The translations under genes and the position numbers were made by a program. From Candidatus Saccharimonadota bacterium (GTDB lineage Bacteria > Patescibacteriota > Saccharimonadia > Saccharimonadales > Saccharimonadaceae), in contig JAUNAO010000002.1 in assembly GCA_030527565.1 (NCBI GenBank), forward strand, positions 1-16,817: a stretch of 16,817 bases of DNA, read 5' to 3'. Each line of letters opens with the position of its first letter. Position 1 is the stretch's first letter. The notes under the pieces are model-generated. The model had not been told where the DNA came from. It saw nothing but the letters and a program-made list of their open reading frames with translations, and searched no databases. This document shows, one piece after another, positions 13,223 to 16,817 of this stretch.

Positions 13223-14305
13223 ATGGAAAGCAGTGGGCAAACAACTTCACCGAAAATTGAAATTCTTCTTGAAGAATGTATCCGTCGGCATGCTTCAGAT
13301 CTCCATGTCCAATATGGCTTACCGCCAATCCTTCGTATTGATGGCGCCCTGACGCCGGTCGCTAATATGCCGGCTCTGAACGAAGCAATGCTAAAAGATA
13401 TTATTTTTGCTACACTCGACGAAGACCAGCAACAGATTTTCTTAAAAGACAAAGAATTCGATTATTCGTTTGCGTTTGGCGACCTTGCTCGTTTCCGTGT
13501 TAACGCCTTCCACGAACGTGGTAAAATGGCCGCCGCCTTCCGTCTCATTCCAAACCAGATTAAATCAATCAACGACCTTGGCCTTCCGGCAATCGTCGAG
13601 ACTTTTACTGAATATCCGCGTGGCCTCGTTCTCGTTACTGGTCCAACTGGCTCCGGTAAGTCGACGACTCTCGCTGCCTTGATTGATAAAATTAATCGCG
13701 AAAAGTCTAAACATATTGTTACGATTGAAGACCCGATTGAATTTACACACAAATCCCAGCGTTCCGTTATCGTTCAGCGCGAAGTCCATTACGACACTTA
13801 TAGTTTTTCCGCCGCGCTTCGTTCCGTGCTGCGTGAGGATCCGGATGTTGTTCTGATTGGCGAGATGCGCGATCTCGAAACAATCCAAGCCGCAATCACG
13901 ATTGCCGAAACCGGTCACTTGGTTTTTGCAACTCTCCATACGAATTCCGCCGCGCAGTCTATCGACCGCATGATTGATGTTTTCCCATCACACCAGCAAC
14001 CACAAGTTCGCTCCCAACTTTCGAATATGTTGATGGCGATTTGTTCACAGCGCCTCATTCCTGCCGTTGGCGGTGGCCGTGTGGCGGCTGCTGAAATTAT
14101 GGTGACAAATTCTGCTGTCCGCGCGTTAATTCGCGAAGGGAAGACCTTCCAACTCGACACCGCTATTCAGACTGGCGCCGATCAAGGCATGCAAACTATG
14201 GACCGCACTCTCGCGAAACTTGTCCAAACCGGTGTAATTTCTTATGACTCAGCCCGCGAGTATGCCGTCGACCTAAATGAACTTAATCGTTTGGCGAGGG
14301 GCTAA
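13223..14305 (+). CDS. pilT: type IV pilus retraction ATPase PilT
   Basis: PilT powers pilus retraction and twitching. The 360-residue length and motifs are canonical: ASDLHVQYGLPPILRIDG (24-41), Walker A GPTGSGKST (140-148), Asp box VTIEDPIEF, Walker B DVVLIGEMRDLET (208-220), His box TGHLVFATLHTNSA (230-243). The C-terminal retraction motif region VRALIREGK (299-307) corresponds to the AIRNLIREGK box typical of PilT, which separates it from PilB. pilC follows with no gap. Confidence 0.97.
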   Translation: MESSGQTTSPKIEILLEECIRRHASDLHVQYGLPPILRIDGALTPVANMPALNEAMLKDIIFATLDEDQQQIFLKDKEFDYSFAFGDLARFRVNAFHERGKMAAAFRLIPNQIKSINDLGLPAIVETFTEYPRGLVLVTGPTGSGKSTTLAALIDKINREKSKHIVTIEDPIEFTHKSQRSVIVQREVHYDTYSFSAALRSVLREDPDVVLIGEMRDLETIQAAITIAETGHLVFATLHTNSAAQSIDRMIDVFPSHQQPQVRSQLSNMLMAICSQRLIPAVGGGRVAAAEIMVTNSAVRALIREGKTFQLDTAIQTGADQGMQTMDRTLAKLVQTGVISYDSAREYAVDLNELNRLARG

Positions 14306-15514
14306 ATGAGAAGATTTAATTACAAGGCTCGCGACAAAGCCTCTGGACGAGTTATTAAAGGGAATATCCAAGCAGATAGCGAACAAACCGCTGGTAAACT
14401 TCTTCTCGAACAAGGATACATCCCACAGTCAATCTCCGAAGAAGGTTCGGGCCTCTTTGGCAAAGCCGATAGTCGCGTCACTACAAAAGACCGTGTCATG
14501 TTTACTCGCCAACTCTCGACTTTAATTGGTGCCGGTCTTCCACTCGCCTCTTCTCTCCGCACCGTTGCCGAACAGGCTCAAAATAAAGCCATGAAAACTG
14601 TCGCCGAAGAAATTCTGACGGCTGTCGAATCTGGTAAAAGTCTCTACGAAGCCTTTTCTGCCCATTCTGACATTTTCAATGGCGTCTACCTCGCCTTGAT
14701 CCAGGCTGGTGAAAAATCTGGTACTCTTGACCTCGCCCTGAAGCGTCTCGCTGATCAGGAAGAAAAAGATGCCGCTATGATGTCAAAGATCAAAGGCGCT
14801 CTAGTTTATCCTGCGATTATTCTTGTTGTTATTATTGCCGTGCTTGCCTTCATGATGATCGCTGTTGTTCCGCAAGTCGAAGCACTCTACGAAGATATGG
14901 GTGAGCAACTCCCAGGCCTCACTCAATTCCTCGTTAACATCACGAACTTTTTCGGTAGTTTCTGGTGGCTAGTTCTAATTATTGTCGCTGCCGCAATCGG
15001 CGGTTCGATTTACTTCATCAAAAAAACGACCGCTGGGCGTCGTGTTGCCGACAACTTTAAACTCCACGCCCCAATTTTCGGCGGTCTCTTCAAAAAACTT
15101 TACGTTTCACGTTTTGCTCGCACCGCTGAAATGATGCTCGCAACCGGCGTCCCGATGCTCGATTCAATTACAATTTCAATCGACGCCGTTAATAATACAA
15201 TCGTCGAAGATGAATATCGAAAATCTCTCGAACTAATCAAAGGCGGTAAAAGTCTTTCCGAATCGCTTTCGGATCGCAACCATATGCTCCCGCTTGTCCC
15301 CCAAATGGCCGGCATCGGGGAAGAATCCGGCAAAATCGACGAGATGCTCGGGCGTGCTGCCTTAGTTTATGAAAACGAACTGACTGATCAGGTTAATAAT
15401 ATCTCAACCATGATTGAGCCGATTTTGATGGTTTGTATGGCCGGGATCATCGGCGTCGTTGTCGGCGGTACTCTGCTCCCAATCTACTCGTTGGTCAACT
15501 CAGTTGGCGGCTAA
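14306..15514 (+). CDS. pilC: type IV pilus platform protein PilC
   Basis: PilC is the polytopic inner-membrane platform turned by PilB and PilT. The 402 residues have a short N-terminal domain (FNYKARDKASGRVIKGNIQA) and two T2SF repeats (about 66-190 and 268-392). Three strong membrane segments lie at about 168-190, 214-236 and 374-396. Family hallmarks are FTRQLSTLIGAGLPL (69-83), the second-copy equivalent FARTAEMMLATGVPML, and GEESGKIDEML near the second half. Its ATG abuts the pilT stop, with GAGGGG (14296-14301) four bases upstream as ribosome-binding site. No terminator follows. Confidence 0.96.
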   Translation: MRRFNYKARDKASGRVIKGNIQADSEQTAGKLLLEQGYIPQSISEEGSGLFGKADSRVTTKDRVMFTRQLSTLIGAGLPLASSLRTVAEQAQNKAMKTVAEEILTAVESGKSLYEAFSAHSDIFNGVYLALIQAGEKSGTLDLALKRLADQEEKDAAMMSKIKGALVYPAIILVVIIAVLAFMMIAVVPQVEALYEDMGEQLPGLTQFLVNITNFFGSFWWLVLIIVAAAIGGSIYFIKKTTAGRRVADNFKLHAPIFGGLFKKLYVSRFARTAEMMLATGVPMLDSITISIDAVNNTIVEDEYRKSLELIKGGKSLSESLSDRNHMLPLVPQMAGIGEESGKIDEMLGRAALVYENELTDQVNNISTMIEPILMVCMAGIIGVVVGGTLLPIYSLVNSVGG

Positions 15515-15522
15515 AAAAGCAC

Positions 15523-15550
15523 TTGCATTTTGAAAAAGTTTTGTTATTAT
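15523..15550 (+). promoter_or_regulatory. promoter of the first pilin gene
   Basis: TTGCAT (15523-15528), 16 bases and TATTAT (15545-15550), with TGT extending the -10. The surrounding sequence AAAAGCA-TTG-CATTTTGAA resembles the promoter of the 71-residue gene at 5316-5334. A separate promoter suits a pilin, which must be made in excess over the assembly machinery. Confidence 0.65.
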
Positions 15551-15584
15551 AAGTTTAAGAATAAAAGCTAGAAAGGATTTATTC

Positions 15585-16061
15585 ATGGCGAATAATAAAA
15601 TAAAAAAGAAGGAAGGCTTTACAATTATCGAAGTCGTGCTCGTACTCGCGATTGCTGGCTTGATCTTTCTTATGGTGTTCGTTGCGCTCCCTGCTTTGCA
15701 GAGCTCACAACGTGACACTCAGCGCCGCGAAGACATGGGCCGTCTCGTGACCGCTATTACAAACTATAAGGCGAACAACCGGAACAAGTTACCGGATGAT
15801 GGTAGTACGCTGATCAGCAACTATCTATCAAATGATTTCACCGACCCAGACGGCACGAACTATACCGTAAAGGTCCAGGGCTATAACAAAAATCAAGCAA
15901 CTCCTGCAGGCACGACTTTCAACCATACGGCATACCTCATAACTGGTGCGAAATGCAAAGATGGCAGTGAAGGGACGGTCGAGAAGGCTGTAGGCGACAA
16001 TAACTACGCTATTGTCTTCAAATTCGAAGGTAGCGGCGTTTACTGTAGCGACGACTCCTAG
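15585..16061 (+). CDS. type IV pilin (prepilin)
   Basis: The leader is short and basic (MANNKIKKKEG) and ends in Gly11, followed by the class III signal FTIIEVVLVLAIAGLIFLMV. This has Phe at +1 and the conserved Glu at +5, so it should be cut and methylated by a PilD-type peptidase. The 158-residue precursor has a hydrophobic helix (12-38) and a small globular domain with FTDPDGTNY (85-93) and a cysteine pair at 124 and 154 that probably closes a D-region-like disulfide loop. It has its own promoter and AAAGGA (15572-15577) 7 bases before the ATG. A bidirectional terminator follows. Likely the major pilin because of its operon position, but which pilin dominates cannot be told from sequence. 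Confidence 0.92.
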   Translation: MANNKIKKKEGFTIIEVVLVLAIAGLIFLMVFVALPALQSSQRDTQRREDMGRLVTAITNYKANNRNKLPDDGSTLISNYLSNDFTDPDGTNYTVKVQGYNKNQATPAGTTFNHTAYLITGAKCKDGSEGTVEKAVGDNNYAIVFKFEGSGVYCSDDS

Positions 16062-16075
16062 AAAATAGGGAACTA

Positions 16076-16104
16076 AAAAATAACCTCTCCGGAGGTTATT
16101 TTTT
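16076..16104. terminator. bidirectional intrinsic terminator between convergent pilin genes
   Basis: AAAATAACCTC (16077-16087), loop TCCG and GAGGTTATTTT (16092-16102) form a long stem flanked by an A-run on the left and a T-run on the right. It therefore reads as a hairpin plus T-run on both strands and serves both pilin genes. Confidence 0.92.
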
Positions 16105-16118
16105 GAGAACCAAACTAA

Positions 16119-16676
16119 TTAAGTATTTGCGCAGTAAACGCCACCACCTTCTTTTTTGTACAGTACCGATACCCGCCGAATATTACTAGAATAAACCGCA
16201 TTCTCCGTCCCGCAAGTCGACCCAATCACAACATACATTTTATATTCATTTGGAAACTTCGTCGATGACAACCCCGCCGTTATATCGCAGATCCCATCAT
16301 GATTCGCGTCTATACAATTCGCAATATTTAATTCGTAATCACCACCACTCGGATCAACAAAAGAATCATCTAAATAATCTCTATAAAACTCGTACCAACT
16401 ATTTCCAGAAGGCCCCTGTTTATTAACTTCTATCACGCCGCCGTTAGAGAGCAGCTGCTTCTCTGAACTCGTTAGATTCGGCAATGCCCCTCGGTTATTA
16501 TTTGTCTGAAAATTTTTCAAAGTCTGTACAAAATTCAGAACATCACTCTCGCGGTCCGAATCTCTTTGTGAAACCCAAAGCCCCGGCAAAACCATAAAAG
16601 TAATCATAAAAATCAACCCCGCAATCGCGAGGACCAGCCCCACTTCGATAATCGTAAACCCCTTTTGCTTTTTCAT
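16119..16676 (-). CDS. second type IV pilin with a calcium-loop-like motif
   Basis: The class III signal is MKKQKG/FTIIEVGLVLAIAG, with cleavage after Gly6 and Glu11 as the +5 residue. The 185-residue precursor is a paralogue of the pilin at 15585: both share FxDPxGxxY (106-114 here) and a C-terminal KxEGxGVYC. It differs by an insertion holding C121-I-DANHDGIC-D131. In this, Asp123, Asn125, Asp127 and Asp131 match the DxNxDGxxD calcium-binding loop seen in dockerins and thrombospondin type 3 repeats, bracketed by two cysteines. The remaining cysteines are 155 and 182. It lies on the opposite strand to the rest of the cluster with its own leaderless-type promoter. Its codons are less C-ending than those of its neighbours. 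Confidence 0.9.
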   Translation of the reverse strand: MKKQKGFTIIEVGLVLAIAGLIFMITFMVLPGLWVSQRDSDRESDVLNFVQTLKNFQTNNNRGALPNLTSSEKQLLSNGGVIEVNKQGPSGNSWYEFYRDYLDDSFVDPSGGDYELNIANCIDANHDGICDITAGLSSTKFPNEYKMYVVIGSTCGTENAVYSSNIRRVSVLYKKEGGGVYCANT

Positions 16677-16682
16677 ACCCTA

Positions 16683-16711
16683 AGTATAAAAGCAAAATCG
16701 ATTTTTTTCAA
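16683..16711 (-). promoter_or_regulatory. promoter of the second pilin (leaderless)
   Basis: On the minus strand, TTGAAA (complement of 16706-16711), 17 bases and TATACT (complement of 16683-16688). The ATG at 16676 starts 6 bases after the -10 box. No Shine-Dalgarno sequence fits before it. Confidence 0.7.
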
Positions 16712-16719
16712 GAGAGTTA

Positions 16720-16728
16720 TGCTAAAAT
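16720..16728 (+). promoter_or_regulatory. extended -10 promoter of the prepilin peptidase gene (leaderless)
   Basis: TGC-TAAAAT spans 16720-16728 and the ATG at 16735 follows after 6 bases. There is no clear -35 box and no Shine-Dalgarno sequence. It is divergent from the second pilin's promoter, with 8 bp between the nearest elements. Confidence 0.55.
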
Positions 16729-16734
16729 AAAACT

Positions 16735-16817
16735 ATGCAGATTTTAATGTTCATCCTTGGCGCCGCGATCGGTTCATTCCTTTGTTGCCAGGCTCGTCGT
16801 TTACGCTTAAAAGAAAC
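16735..16817 (+). CDS. pilD: prepilin peptidase PilD, N-terminal fragment (runs off the window)
   Basis: Only 27 codons are present. A hydrophobic start MQILMFILGAAIGSFL followed by CCQARRLRLKE matches the N-terminal end of A24-family prepilin peptidases, which begin with a membrane helix ending GSFLN(V/C) and then an R-rich segment. This enzyme cleaves and N-methylates prepilins at the cytoplasmic membrane face. Context beside two pilins and at the end of a pilus cluster supports it. The catalytic aspartates lie outside the window. Confidence 0.75.
   Translation, partial: MQILMFILGAAIGSFLCCQARRLRLKE

Noticed and set aside
1..16817. CRISPR arrays, tRNAs, insertion sequences or phage genes
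   Set aside because: No regularly spaced repeats, tRNA-like cloverleaf with TTCGA arm, transposase or phage structural protein was seen. The element at 2274-2388 is the only candidate mobile sequence and is not identifiable.

Overview
The window looks like chromosomal DNA of a Candidate Phyla Radiation bacterium, most probably Candidatus Saccharibacteria (TM7). This rests on several things: a compact gene layout, a monoderm-style type IV pilus cluster (pilM-N-O-x-B-T-C-pilin-pilD, with no secretin pilQ visible), reduced versions of housekeeping proteins (a TlyA-like methyltransferase without an S4 domain, a PilB without its zinc cysteines), and strongly C-ending codons in many genes. UGA is used as an ordinary stop (pilO and the small gene after it), so the recoded CPR lineages (Gracilibacteria, Absconditabacteria) are unlikely. 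The taxonomic call is inference from gene content; no marker could be searched.

Layout. (1) Bases 1-63 may be the 3' tail of RNase P RNA. ftsK (102-2282) follows. (2) An unusual 115-bp structured inverted-repeat element (2274-2388) bridges the end of ftsK and the promoter of a RhuM/Fic-like gene (2401-3378), whose Fic motif has lost its histidine. (3) A small membrane-anchored cysteine-rich protein lies on the minus strand (3406-3810), with its own terminator and a promoter carrying CTAG palindromes. It is divergent from a polytopic membrane protein of unknown function (3952-5313). (4) A 71-residue unknown protein (5433-5648) has a consensus promoter, a leader able to form two alternative structures, and an intrinsic terminator with a UUCG loop. 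(5) A translation and single-strand-binding operon follows: rpsF-ssb-rpsR-efp-TlyA-like methyltransferase (5822-8013). (6) The type IV pilus cluster runs from pilM at 8038 to a major-type pilin ending at 16061. A second, convergent pilin (16119-16676, minus) is separated from it by a bidirectional terminator, and the start of a prepilin peptidase (16735 to the end) lies beyond. No terminator is seen between the rpsF operon and pilM, or between pilC and the first pilin, so read-through is possible.

How the genes work together: the pilins would be processed by the prepilin peptidase. PilB would power extension and PilT retraction through PilC, with PilM on the cytoplasmic face and PilN/PilO spanning the membrane. 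The outward parts of PilN and PilO are enlarged and carry paired cysteines, as do the small protein between pilO and pilB and both pilins, which suggests a disulfide-stabilised surface machine.

The most striking whole-window pattern is transcriptional. Six genes (ftsK, the RhuM/Fic gene, pilM, pilT, the second pilin and the prepilin peptidase) have a -10 box ending only 6-8 bases before the ATG and no Shine-Dalgarno sequence, which predicts leaderless mRNAs. The other genes have clear Shine-Dalgarno sites. No CRISPR array, tRNA or recognisable insertion sequence was seen, and there is no gene-free stretch over 300 bases.
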